Notes: a model not told the origin generated them from the sequence alone. Shown: positions 26,903 through 35,565, numbered from the stretch's first letter. The stretch is DNA of 64,000 nucleotides from Thermaurantimonas sp046295455 (GCA_046295455.1 JBKBNI010000006.1:62001-126000), one strand, 5' to 3'. Numbers and translations: made by a program.

Positions 26903-27319
26903 ATGAAGAGTATCATTTTAAAAAAAGCTTCTGATTATCTCTTGCCTCTTCTTCTACTGTTTTCGGTATTTATACTTTTCAGAGGCCATTATCTGCCCGG
27001 GGGAGGTTTTGTGGGGGGGCTGATTGCTTCTATCGCCTTTGTGCTTCACAGCTTTGCCAATGGGCTTCAGCAGACACGCAACTTACTGCGCATTCACCCC
27101 GGATTTTTGATGCCGATAGGTTTGCTCTTGTCTTTGGGAAGTGGCTTGTATCCTTTATTCACGGGAAATGGAGACCCTTTTATGTCAGCTAAATGGTATA
27201 AAGAGCCGGTTGAAGTTATTGGAATGATCGGGACACCTTTGTTTTTTGACATTGGTGTATATCTTGTTGTGGTTGGTGTAAGCCTCACTATTATACTAAC
27301 ATTAGCTGAAGCAGCATAA
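26903..27319 (+). CDS. mrpB: Na+/H+ antiporter subunit B (MrpB)
   Basis: The 138-residue protein has about four transmembrane helices and the MnhB hallmark FRGHYLPGGGFVGGLIASIAF. MrpB is required for assembly and activity of the antiporter. It lies 4 bases after mrpA and 3 bases before mrpC, in the canonical order. Confidence 0.92.
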   Translation: MKSIILKKASDYLLPLLLLFSVFILFRGHYLPGGGFVGGLIASIAFVLHSFANGLQQTRNLLRIHPGFLMPIGLLLSLGSGLYPLFTGNGDPFMSAKWYKEPVEVIGMIGTPLFFDIGVYLVVVGVSLTIILTLAEAA

Positions 27320-27322
27320 GCT

Positions 27323-27676
27323 ATGGAAATTCTGCTGGCGATAGTTACGGGTTTGCTTTACGGCGCAGGTCTTTTTATGATGTTGCGCAGAAGCATGGTT
27401 AAACTTATTATCGGACTTATTCTCATTGGCAACGGGGCCAACATTCTTATTTTTTTGCTTGGCAGAATTGCAAAGGGCAAGCCTCCGATTATACCTCCAG
27501 ATGCCAAAGTGCTTTCGGACATCTATGCAGATCCTGTCCCTCAGGCGCTCATTCTCACAGCAATTGTAATTAGTTTCGGGCTTCAGGCTTTTGCAATTGT
27601 CTTGTTTAAGAAAGTGTATCAAGCCATACATACCGATGATCTGGATACCGTAAATACGATCGACGACGATTTATGA
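27323..27676 (+). CDS. mrpC: Na+/H+ antiporter subunit C (MrpC, NuoK-like)
   Basis: This 117-residue NuoK-like protein has three transmembrane helices, with GAGLFMMLRRSMVKLIIGLILIGNGANI and DPVPQALILTAIVISFGLQAF. The last pattern is diagnostic of MnhC/MrpC. Its stop overlaps the mrpD start by four bases (ATGA), which indicates translational coupling. Confidence 0.92.
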   Translation: MEILLAIVTGLLYGAGLFMMLRRSMVKLIIGLILIGNGANILIFLLGRIAKGKPPIIPPDAKVLSDIYADPVPQALILTAIVISFGLQAFAIVLFKKVYQAIHTDDLDTVNTIDDDL

Positions 27677-29199
27677 ATTCCAATTATGTAATACTTCCGA
27701 TCATATGGCAGTTTGTACTTGCCATTGCGATGATGTTTTTTTGGTTCAGGCCTGCTGTGCAGCGTGTTCTGAGTGTAGTGGGCAATGGGGTTCAAATTGG
27801 CATTTCTGTTTTCCTCTTCTTACAGATTCAGCAGAATGGAATTTTTACACTCAATGCCGGTAATTGGCCTGCGCCCTTTGGAATCGTGTTTGTCGCGGAT
27901 ACATTTGCCACGGTCCTGGTCATTGCTACGGCTATTTCGGGTTTTGCGGTGAGTTTGTTTTCGCTGGCCAATATTGTGGAGGCCCGAATGAGGTTTGGGT
28001 ATTTTCCGATTATGCATCTACTCTTTGCCGGACTGAACGGGGCTTTTCTCACAGGTGATATATTCAATTTGTATGTCTGGTTTGAGATCATCATCATTGC
28101 TTCTTTTGTACTCTTGACCATAGGCGGAGAAAAACCACAGCTGGAGGGTGCCGTTAAGTATTTTACGCTCAATATCCTGGCCTCTACGATCTTCCTTACG
28201 GCCATCGGTGTGCTTTACGGCCTGGCGGGTACCCTCAACATGGCAGACCTTGCCATTCATGTAAAAAATCTTCCCAACAAGGGGCTGGTCGAAGTCACGG
28301 CCATCCTATTTCTAGTAGGATTTGGGATCAAGTCGGCCATCTTTCCGCTGTACTTCTGGCTTCCCGCTTCCTATCATACTCCTCCAGCAGCTATATCGGC
28401 CATTTTTGGCGGCTTGCTGACCAAACTCGGGGTATATGCTCTGCTTAGGGTTTTCACCCTTGTATTTTACGAAGATCCGATTGTCGACGGCATCATGATT
28501 GTTCTCGCAGGTCTTACGATCCTGACCGGAGCACTGGGAGCAATGGTTCAGACAAATATCCGGAAAATTTTTTCTTACCTCATCATTAGTCATATTGGTT
28601 ATATGGTGATTGCACTGGGAATCCATACTGAACTCGCCATCACCGGAGCGGTTTTTTACATGATTCACGACATCATTGTCAAAACCAATCTCTTCATGGT
28701 CAGCGGGCTGCTCTATCGGGTGCAGGGAACCCATCACATTGATCGACTGGGTGGATTTTTTAAGAATACACCACGGCTGACATTGCTGCTCTCCATACCG
28801 TTATTTTCCCTGGTTGGTATTCCGCCCCTGTCAGGTTTTTGGCCGAAGATTGACTTGTTTCGCTCAGCGTGGTATGAAGGTGTGGGTTTTATTGTGGTGT
28901 GCCTGGCCATCGGGACTATTATCACCTTGTTGGTCATCGCCCGTGTGTGGGCTGAAGTTTTCTGGAGACCGGCCGAAAACCTGCCCGATAGGCCTCACTT
29001 CAGATTCTGGCATCTTTTTACAAAAGCTGAAAAATTTCAGTATGTGCTTCCGATAGCTATCCTTTCCGTAATCTCACTACTGATCGCAATTCGTGCAGAC
29101 GACGTACACGCCGTCTCACAAAAAATCTCTTCCGAGCTTATGAATCCTACAGAATATATCCGCACTGTATTGCCTGATAAAATTGCATCACACCCATGA
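27673..29199 (+). CDS. mrpD: Na+/H+ antiporter subunit D (MrpD, NuoM/N-like)
   Basis: This 508-residue NuoN/M-like proton-translocating subunit has about 14 transmembrane helices. Conserved blocks include FLTGDIFNLYVWFEIIIIASFVLL, with the membrane Glu, and GFGIKSAIFPLYFWLPASYHTPPAAISA, with the Lys and the HTPPAAISA loop. It works with MrpA as the second pumping module of the complex. It overlaps both neighbours by ATGA (mrpC upstream, mrpE downstream). Confidence 0.94.
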   Translation: MNSNYVILPIIWQFVLAIAMMFFWFRPAVQRVLSVVGNGVQIGISVFLFLQIQQNGIFTLNAGNWPAPFGIVFVADTFATVLVIATAISGFAVSLFSLANIVEARMRFGYFPIMHLLFAGLNGAFLTGDIFNLYVWFEIIIIASFVLLTIGGEKPQLEGAVKYFTLNILASTIFLTAIGVLYGLAGTLNMADLAIHVKNLPNKGLVEVTAILFLVGFGIKSAIFPLYFWLPASYHTPPAAISAIFGGLLTKLGVYALLRVFTLVFYEDPIVDGIMIVLAGLTILTGALGAMVQTNIRKIFSYLIISHIGYMVIALGIHTELAITGAVFYMIHDIIVKTNLFMVSGLLYRVQGTHHIDRLGGFFKNTPRLTLLLSIPLFSLVGIPPLSGFWPKIDLFRSAWYEGVGFIVVCLAIGTIITLLVIARVWAEVFWRPAENLPDRPHFRFWHLFTKAEKFQYVLPIAILSVISLLIAIRADDVHAVSQKISSELMNPTEYIRTVLPDKIASHP

Positions 29200-29687
29200 G
29201 ATCAAAGTTTCTGATGAATAATTTACTGGCCTTTGTTTGGATAGCTCTTACAGGCACATTTGCTCTTAAAAACTTCGTCTTTGGATTTGTCCTGAGCTAT
29301 TTCATTCTTTGGATCATCAGCACAGGCATTGGCCAGCAGAACAATGGCAGCCGAAAGTATTTTATCATCGTGCCAAAAATTATTGCATTTTTCTTTTTCT
29401 TTATCTATGAGCTGCTTAAGGCCAACATACAGGTTGCCTACGACGTGATCACCCCCAGAGATCATATGGCACCGGGCATCGTAATGATTCCGCTCGATGC
29501 GCGCACTGACCTTGAGATCACCTTGCTGGCTAACTTGATTTCCCTGACACCGGGCACGTTGAGCCTCGATGTGAGCGATGACCGGAGTGTGCTCTACGTT
29601 CACGGTATGTTTATTAAAGATAAAGAAGCCTTTGTAAAGTCGATAAAAAATGGTTTTGAAAGGCGCTTGTTAGAATTGACCCGATGA
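29196..29687 (+). CDS. mrpE: Na+/H+ antiporter subunit E (MrpE)
   Basis: The 163-residue protein has two or three N-terminal hydrophobic segments and a soluble C-terminal domain with PGIVMIPLDARTDLEITLLANLISLTPGTLSLDVS, the MnhE/MrpE signature. It starts on the mrpD stop (ATGA) and ends on the mrpF start in the same way. MrpE is important for full antiport activity in characterised systems. Confidence 0.93.
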   Translation: MRSKFLMNNLLAFVWIALTGTFALKNFVFGFVLSYFILWIISTGIGQQNNGSRKYFIIVPKIIAFFFFFIYELLKANIQVAYDVITPRDHMAPGIVMIPLDARTDLEITLLANLISLTPGTLSLDVSDDRSVLYVHGMFIKDKEAFVKSIKNGFERRLLELTR

Positions 29688-29959
29688 TACTGCAAGACTA
29701 TCTCTACTATGTAATCCTTCCGGTGCTGGTGATCAGCATGTTGCTGGTATTTTATCGCTTTTTAAAAGGGCCCGACATGCCCGATCGAATTGTGGCGGTA
29801 GATTTGCTCATTACCATCGGAATTGGCATCATAGCCATTTACAGCATCGTGAGCAATCGGGCACCGTTTCTGGATATTGCAATGATACTTGCTTTGATTG
29901 CCTTTCTCAGCACGGTAGCATTTAGTTACTATCTAGAAAAGAAAAACAAAAAGGAATGA
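29684..29959 (+). CDS. mrpF: Na+/H+ antiporter subunit F (MrpF)
   Basis: The 91-residue protein has three transmembrane helices and FLKGPDMPDRIVAVDLLITIGIGIIAIYS, the MnhF/MrpF pattern with the conserved PDRIVA. It overlaps mrpE and mrpG by four bases each. Confidence 0.93.
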   Translation: MILQDYLYYVILPVLVISMLLVFYRFLKGPDMPDRIVAVDLLITIGIGIIAIYSIVSNRAPFLDIAMILALIAFLSTVAFSYYLEKKNKKE

Positions 29960-30333
29960 ACACTTTTATCATCGCATTTCTGGCTACGTTGGGAGCTGTT
30001 TTTATCTTGCTGGCTGCCATCGGTTTTGTAAAGATGCCAGACATTTATCTCAGAATATCCGTTACGACAAAAGCCGTGACACTCGGCATCGGCCTGATGC
30101 TGGCCTCTGCAGCGGTGCACTTTGGCACAGAGTCTATAGCCTCACGAGTCATAGCCATTATCTTTTTCGTGTTTCTGACGTCGCCGGTCGGTGCGCACCT
30201 CATCGGCAGGGTGTCCTATTTCACGGGGATACCACTATGGAAAAACTCTCTTCACGACGATTTAAAGGGCAAATACAACCCCACCTCTCACAAGCTTAAA
30301 GGTCAGGATACAGTCGAAGAAGCGGAAGAGTAA
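29956..30333 (+). CDS. mrpG: Na+/H+ antiporter subunit G (MrpG)
   Basis: This 125-residue final subunit has three transmembrane helices with the pattern GFVKMPDIYLRISVTTKAVTLG and FLTSPVGAHLIGRVSYFTGIPLW, typical of MnhG/PhaG. A charged cytoplasmic tail rich in acidic residues ends the protein. It closes a complete A-B-C-D-E-F-G operon. A hairpin without a T run (30402-30423) lies downstream. Confidence 0.93.
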   Translation: MNTFIIAFLATLGAVFILLAAIGFVKMPDIYLRISVTTKAVTLGIGLMLASAAVHFGTESIASRVIAIIFFVFLTSPVGAHLIGRVSYFTGIPLWKNSLHDDLKGKYNPTSHKLKGQDTVEEAEE

Positions 30334-30401
30334 CCAGATTTTTTGATACCGGTCGAATCGTTTCAGAGGGTTAAAAACACCGTGTGTTGCAAAGCATACC
30401 C

Positions 30402-30423
30402 CCGGGATAATTATTCTTCCCGG
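30402..30423 (+). other. Hairpin downstream of the Mrp operon
   Basis: CCGGGA (30402-30407) pairs with TCCCGG (30418-30423) across a 10-base loop. There is no following T tract, so a role as a terminator is only possible. It lies 30 bases before the M16 peptidase gene, next to a weak TACATTAG box (30433-30440). Confidence 0.35.
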
Positions 30424-30452
30424 CTTCATCTGTACATTAGCAAATAAAAAAA

Positions 30453-33251
30453 ATGATGAGAATCCCACTTCTTGTCCTTCTCTGCTTTGTAAGCTCTGCG
30501 GCAATTGCCCAGAAAGCAGCATCCCCAAATAAATTGCCCTCCTACGTTAAAAACGGAAAACTTCGCAATGGGCTGACCTACATGGTCATGTACAATGAAA
30601 CTCCGAAAAACAGAGCCGAACTGCGGCTAGTCGTTCGCTCTGGAAGCCTCAATGAAGACGATGACCAGCAGGGTCTGGCCCACTTTGTAGAGCACATGTG
30701 TTTCAACGGTACGCGAAATTTCAGTAAAACCTCCCTTGTTGATTTTCTTGAAAGCACAGGAACCCGCTTCGGCCCCGATCTCAATGCGTATACATCATTT
30801 GACGAAACAGTGTACATCCTCCAGGTGCGCACCGATACACCGGCTCTCCTCGAAAAAGGCCTGCTTATACTCGAAGATTGGGCGGGGCACGTGACTTTCG
30901 AGCCCGAAGAAATTGATAAAGAGCGGGGGGTAATACTCAGTGAGTGGCGAACCCGCACAGGCGGAAGCGAACGTATAAACAAACGTACCTTTCCGGTCAT
31001 TTACAGAGGAAGCCGCTATCCCGAAAGATTTCCCATTGGCAAGACCGACATTATCCAAAATGCACCTTACGAGGCATTCACCCGGTATTACAACGATTGG
31101 TACCGCCCGGATCTGATGACCGTAATCGTAGTGGGAGATGTAGATGTGGATCAGGTAGAGCGTCTGATACGGCGTAGGTTCAGCCGCCTGAAGAAAGTTC
31201 GTCGCCCGCGTCCACACTACTCAAGAGAAGTGCCACTTAGTCCTGGTGCCAGGGTTATATCAACCTCCGATCCCGAAATACAAAATACATATCTGACGTA
31301 TCGCTTTATGAATCCTGCTTTAGATTACTTTGCCACTGATGGGATCGAGCAAAACTTTCTGGTCGGAATGGCCAACGAACTCATAGGCAGCAGAATACGC
31401 GATTTTGTAGGCCAACCCCTCTGTAAGGCGATCAATGCGAGTGCCTCCGTGGGAAATGCAGTTGGCACATCTTCCGCGCTCACAATCACCATCGTTCCCA
31501 AAGATGGGCAGTGGTATGAAGCTTCTTCGCAAATATTCAACCTGCTGAAAACTGCCGCCGACCATCCCGCCAATGAAGCCGAGCTGGAGCACCTCCGGCG
31601 CATATACCGCCAGAGGCTCGAGTCAGCCGCAAAAGTCCGCGAGAAGACACCTTCTTCCGAATGGATCGCAAGCCTGGTATCTCATGCCCTTGGCAAAGCC
31701 CCCTATCTTGATCCAGAAGACCGGCTCAGACGCTTCGACCAATGGGTACAGACACTGACAGCAGAGAAAATCCAGCAGTTCATTTCTTGGTATCTGCACT
31801 CCGCCACATGGTCAGCCGTAGCTGTAGCTCCCGAAAGCCAAAAAAGTCGCATGCCCAATGAAGGCCAGCTGATGGCAGCTGTCTATTACTTTCTGTCCGC
31901 CGGCACATATCCATACATCTTCATCCCTCCCGCACCCAAACTCAATGCCTCAGAAGCGCTCTATCCTGATGAATCTACCACGGCCATCCCCGAAAATCAG
32001 GCTGGCTACAGAGGATTCACCCTGGCCAACGGAATGGAATTTTACATCCGCAACGTGCCCGAAGAACAAGACCGCATCATTATCGACGGATTTTTATTCG
32101 GCGGAAATTCAATCTTCCCGGATTCCCTCCTGCCTGCTGCCAACTACCTGATGCAGACTGTTTTTGAATCAGGAGTCGGCACCCACGACATCACCGAGCT
32201 CCGAAAACTACTCGCAGGTAAGCGCGTCAATATCTATCCTTATCTGAGCAACTACTATCACGGAATCAATGGATTCTCCTCTCCCGACGAGCTAGAGACA
32301 GCCTTCCGGCTGATAAGACTCTATCTAACCGAAACCCGCATCGAACAAGAAGCACTCGACAGAGTAAAAACCCGGGAAATCAATCTTCTCAAAGGCTTGT
32401 ACAATAATCCCGATGCTTACTTCGGACGCGAGCTAAACCGAATACTGTACAACAACAATCCCCGCGCAACCACTGCCACTATCGACCAGGTCGAACAAAT
32501 AACCCTGAATGATCAGAGATATCTATGGAATGTCCTCTTTGGGGCTCCCGCACGCATCCGCTGGATCTTCACCGGCAGCGTCCATGAAGATCAAGTCAGA
32601 TCGCTCGCCATCAAATACCTGTCTGACATTCAAAACAAATCGGGCCCCGTCGAAATCGTAGACAGAAACCTTCGGATCAGTGCCCAAGATTCGATCTACC
32701 AACTCCAAAAAGGCAGAAATCCCCGCTCTCAGGTTCGACTGATCTACTACGGTAGGCTCAATACCCCTGAAGAAGAGTTTCACATCAAGGCAGCAGTCGA
32801 AGTTCTGAAAATCAAACTCCGCGAAGAGCTCCGTGAAGAGAAAAGCGGGGTGTATGGCGTCAGTGTCTTTTACAACGTCAACAGTCCTTTCAACGACGAA
32901 TATACCATCGTCATTGCCTTCAACACAGACCCCGACCGGCGCAGAGAGCTCACCGATGCCGCAATCCACGTATTGGCTCAGAACGCTCAGAAAGTCGACA
33001 CCGAAACCCTCCGAAAAATTCAGGAACTCCTCCGACAGGACATCGAAAAGGGCAAATCAACAGCTCAGTTTTGGCACAATCTCATTCAGGCAAACCTCAA
33101 ATTCGCAAAGCCGGTCTCCCAGGCCAATACAGATGCCATTCGAGCTCAGATAGATAGCCTTACTGCTGACAATCTCAGCTTGTGGATCATGAGGTGTACC
33201 GGAGGCAGACCATTGATCCTGGTACTCGATCCCGAAGACACAATTCAATGA
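30453..33251 (+). CDS. M16 family zinc metallopeptidase (two-domain, secreted)
   Basis: The 932-residue protein has a signal peptide (cleavage near AAIAQ) and the inverted zinc motif HxxEH at residues 77-81 (HFVEH), with a downstream Glu candidate in the EEIDKERGVILSEW block. Two M16 halves are present: an active N-terminal pair (about 35-480) and an inactive C-terminal pair (about 510-930) with RGFTLANGMEFYIRN and LREELREEKSGVYGVSV. PqqL/pitrilysin-like proteins of this size degrade peptides in the periplasm. The natural substrate is unknown. It stands alone between the Mrp operon and efp. Confidence 0.9.
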   Translation: MMRIPLLVLLCFVSSAAIAQKAASPNKLPSYVKNGKLRNGLTYMVMYNETPKNRAELRLVVRSGSLNEDDDQQGLAHFVEHMCFNGTRNFSKTSLVDFLESTGTRFGPDLNAYTSFDETVYILQVRTDTPALLEKGLLILEDWAGHVTFEPEEIDKERGVILSEWRTRTGGSERINKRTFPVIYRGSRYPERFPIGKTDIIQNAPYEAFTRYYNDWYRPDLMTVIVVGDVDVDQVERLIRRRFSRLKKVRRPRPHYSREVPLSPGARVISTSDPEIQNTYLTYRFMNPALDYFATDGIEQNFLVGMANELIGSRIRDFVGQPLCKAINASASVGNAVGTSSALTITIVPKDGQWYEASSQIFNLLKTAADHPANEAELEHLRRIYRQRLESAAKVREKTPSSEWIASLVSHALGKAPYLDPEDRLRRFDQWVQTLTAEKIQQFISWYLHSATWSAVAVAPESQKSRMPNEGQLMAAVYYFLSAGTYPYIFIPPAPKLNASEALYPDESTTAIPENQAGYRGFTLANGMEFYIRNVPEEQDRIIIDGFLFGGNSIFPDSLLPAANYLMQTVFESGVGTHDITELRKLLAGKRVNIYPYLSNYYHGINGFSSPDELETAFRLIRLYLTETRIEQEALDRVKTREINLLKGLYNNPDAYFGRELNRILYNNNPRATTATIDQVEQITLNDQRYLWNVLFGAPARIRWIFTGSVHEDQVRSLAIKYLSDIQNKSGPVEIVDRNLRISAQDSIYQLQKGRNPRSQVRLIYYGRLNTPEEEFHIKAAVEVLKIKLREELREEKSGVYGVSVFYNVNSPFNDEYTIVIAFNTDPDRRRELTDAAIHVLAQNAQKVDTETLRKIQELLRQDIEKGKSTAQFWHNLIQANLKFAKPVSQANTDAIRAQIDSLTADNLSLWIMRCTGGRPLILVLDPEDTIQ

Positions 33252-33266
33252 CCTGGATCCCTGCAT

Positions 33267-33274
33267 TATATTTG
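33267..33274 (+). promoter_or_regulatory. Promoter -7 box for efp
   Basis: TATATTTG matches TAnnTTTG, between the M16 stop and the efp start, 41 bases before ATG 33316. Confidence 0.5.
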
Positions 33275-33315
33275 TCCCAATTTTTAATAAGTACACATAA
33301 TTTACTCATAATCAA

Positions 33316-33879
33316 ATGGCTACTACCGCTGATATCAAAAATGGACTCTGTATAGACCACAATGGAGAACCCTATCAGATCATCGAATTCCTTCATGTAA
33401 AACCCGGAAAGGGCAATGCCTTCGTCCGCACCAAACTGCGCAACCTCAACAATGGACGAATTCTCGAGCATACATTCCCCTCCGGAGCCAAATTAGACGT
33501 TATACGCATCGAATACCGCAACTTTCAGTTTCTCTATCAGGATGCGGATGGCTACCACTTCATGGATATGAACGATTTCAATCAGATCAATCTCCCTAAA
33601 GAAGTCATCAACGCCCCCGAATTTCTTATGGATGGTATGGAGTGCATCGTCATGTACCACGCCGACGAAGACAGACCTCTCGCTTGCTCCTTACCTTCCA
33701 GCGTCACCATGGAAGTCATTTATGCCGAACCCGCCGTCAAAGGCAATACCGCCACCAACGCTACCAAAACCGTCAAAGTAGAAAGCGGAGCCGAGGTTAA
33801 AGTGCCCCTCTTCATTGAGCAAGGTGAGCGCATCATCATCAACCCCGAAACCGGCGAATACAAAGGCAGAGCCAACTGA
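33316..33879 (+). CDS. efp: Elongation factor P
   Basis: EF-P relieves ribosome stalling at polyproline. The 187-residue protein has the KOW-like domain I with the tip loop VKPGKGNAFVRTKLRN, where Lys32 corresponds to the modified Lys34 of E. coli, and OB domains II and III ending in IINPETGEYKGRAN. No modification gene (epmA, epmB) is seen in the window, so the modification state is not inferable. It has its own promoter and terminator. Codon use is clearly C-rich compared with the neighbours before 30 kb. Confidence 0.96.
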   Translation: MATTADIKNGLCIDHNGEPYQIIEFLHVKPGKGNAFVRTKLRNLNNGRILEHTFPSGAKLDVIRIEYRNFQFLYQDADGYHFMDMNDFNQINLPKEVINAPEFLMDGMECIVMYHADEDRPLACSLPSSVTMEVIYAEPAVKGNTATNATKTVKVESGAEVKVPLFIEQGERIIINPETGEYKGRAN

Positions 33880-33900
33880 CCCATATCCCCTCCATGATAC

Positions 33901-33931
33901 AAAGCTGCTTACCCCAAAGCAGCTTTTTTAT
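33901..33931 (+). terminator. Intrinsic terminator after efp
   Basis: A 9-bp stem AAGCTGCTT (33902-33910)/AAGCAGCTT (33917-33925) with loop ACCCCA is followed by T residues. Confidence 0.85.
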
Positions 33932-33995
33932 ATACTCCTAAAGAGGCCGTTTCCAACCCGTTTGCTCCACTTTTTCTCATTAAATAGAGTATCCC

Positions 33996-35099
33996 ATGTC
34001 CTCCCCTGACAGCGATGCAAGACCCATCAATACACTGACCATACGTCTCAAAACCGTCACCACCCTCGAACGCCCAGTATTCCTCACCGGCAACTTCAAT
34101 AACTGGCAGGTCGATGAACCCAAGTACAAACTCAAAAAAATCGACCCCGGCCTGTATGAATACACCTTCAAAAACACTTCAAAGCTCCCCGATATCCTCG
34201 AATACAAATACACCCTTGGCGACTGGCATCACGAAGAACTCGACGAGCACGGTCGCTCCCGTCTCAATCGGAAAGTAAAAAAAACCCAACATCTGGTAGA
34301 AGATACAGTACCGCGATGGCGCAATCAGCACCAAACCTTTCGCCGGGAATTCCTGCCCATCATTCAGCCCATTGAAGGCACCTTTGACATGCCTGTCAAA
34401 ATCCAGACCCGCCGAATCACCGCCTTGCTTCCATACAACTATCACCATACCAATAAGCGCTACCCCGTATTGTACCTCCAGGATGGCCAGAACCTCTTCG
34501 ACGAATACGCCCCCTACGGCAATTGGGCACTCGACAAGCGCCTTGCCCTCCTCGCCGAAAAAGGACACCACGAAGTTATCATCGTCGCCATAGACCACGC
34601 CAGCGAAAAACGCATCCTCGAATTCACCCCCTCCGAAAAGACCATCCTCGGCGAAGGTCTTGGCCGCGAATACAGCCACTTTCTCGCCCGAGAGCTCAAG
34701 CCCCATATCGACAAGCATCTCCGCACCTTGCCCTACCGCGAGTTTACCGGCATCGGTGGCAGCAGCCTCGGAGGCCTTATCACCCTATACGCAGCCATCA
34801 CCCACCCGGAGATATTCTCCCGCCTCATGGTTTTCTCACCGTCACTGTGGGTGCAGCCAGCCCTGGTAAAAGAGTTTACACACATGGATCCACCATTCTG
34901 CGGTCGCATCTACATGTACGGCGGAGGCAAGGAAGGATCCGGAGTCGTCGAATACCAGCGCCAGCTCCATACCGGCATACTTCACTCCGCCAACCCATTC
35001 ATCAAAAGCAAGCTATCTGTCAATCCCCACGGACACCACAGCGAGAGCGAATGGGGACGCGAATTTCCCAAAGCCCTCAAGTGGTTGTTTTTTTCTTAA
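33996..35099 (+). CDS. Cytosolic esterase (PF00756-type) with N-terminal carbohydrate-binding-like domain
   Basis: The 367-residue protein has an N-terminal beta domain (about 12-100) with FLTGNFNNWQV, which resembles CBM48/CBM20-type glycogen or starch binding modules, joined to an alpha/beta-hydrolase of the esterase D type (about 125-365). The hydrolase shows YLQDGQNLFD, the nucleophile elbow GGSSLGG with Ser257, and a C-terminal PHGHHSESEW that can supply the catalytic His. No signal peptide is present, so it probably acts in the cytosol. The substrate is unknown; a glycogen- or sugar-ester-related role is inference. Codons are strongly C-ending. A structured repeat-like element follows directly. 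Confidence 0.8.
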   Translation: MSSPDSDARPINTLTIRLKTVTTLERPVFLTGNFNNWQVDEPKYKLKKIDPGLYEYTFKNTSKLPDILEYKYTLGDWHHEELDEHGRSRLNRKVKKTQHLVEDTVPRWRNQHQTFRREFLPIIQPIEGTFDMPVKIQTRRITALLPYNYHHTNKRYPVLYLQDGQNLFDEYAPYGNWALDKRLALLAEKGHHEVIIVAIDHASEKRILEFTPSEKTILGEGLGREYSHFLARELKPHIDKHLRTLPYREFTGIGGSSLGGLITLYAAITHPEIFSRLMVFSPSLWVQPALVKEFTHMDPPFCGRIYMYGGGKEGSGVVEYQRQLHTGILHSANPFIKSKLSVNPHGHHSESEWGREFPKALKWLFFS

Positions 35100-35108
35100 A
35101 TTTTCTTT

Positions 35109-35250
35109 TGGGCGTGCCCCTGACGAGAGCAGCTACCGCTGCCTCTGTCAGGGTCGGTCCCTTCCGGGCTCGCTGCCCGCTCGGTGCTCCACTGCGTGGT
35201 CGCACTGCAGGCTACGCCTGCACCCTCCAGGCACCTCACGCATTCCTAAG
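35109..35250 (+). repeat. GC-rich hairpin-bearing intergenic element (candidate dispersed repeat)
   Basis: Immediately after the esterase stop, a GC-rich stretch opens with GGGCGTGCCCC and continues through GGGTCGG and CACGC-type blocks. It holds one imperfect hairpin (35118-35153, outer 7-bp stem CCCTGAC/GTCAGGG, inner GCAGC/GCTGC) and one perfect hairpin (35206-35222, TGCAGGC-TAC-GCCTGCA). The composition differs from the surrounding spacers, which are AT-rich. From memory, similar GGGCGTGCCC...GGGTCGG elements sit at gene ends in many Bacteroidota, but only one copy is seen in this window, so dispersal is not shown here. Confidence 0.5.
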
Positions 35251-35565
35251 CCCTTGCCCGCACCTCGTCCCCTTCCTAAAGTCCAATACCCACCCCCTCT
35301 CCGTACACATCCCTTCCTCATTCGCACCATCGGTCTTTATAGTTCCCATTGGACCATAACCCATCCATACCTCATCCAAAAAACCAACCCACTGATACAG
35401 CATGCATGTCCTAAGTCCCAGGGCCTCCTCCCATGCTCTTGAAAGCACCCCTCTTTCGGATTAAAATCAGCCCTTCCCGATGCGAATCACCTCCATTTAC
35501 AGCCTCTTCATGAGAAAAATCGATTGTTTTGATAAATTTTCATGTACAAAATATAAAATAAACTA
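35251..35565. other. Non-coding stretch, pyrimidine-rich on the plus strand
   Basis: No credible gene is present. From about 35250 to 35470 the plus strand is strongly C- and T-rich, with few G. Short open frames here have no recognisable protein character. From 35510 the sequence turns AT-rich and leads into the promoter of the next gene. Confidence 0.5.

Noticed and set aside
33057..33296. Minus-strand frames around the M16/efp junction
   Set aside because: They are antisense to conserved coding sequence and to the efp promoter, with no family features.
34523..35359. A long plus-strand open frame (278 codons) in another frame of the esterase gene, running into the spacer
   Set aside because: Its Arg-, Pro- and His-rich translation is what the C-rich esterase sequence gives when read out of frame. 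The esterase frame has conserved motifs and this one has none.
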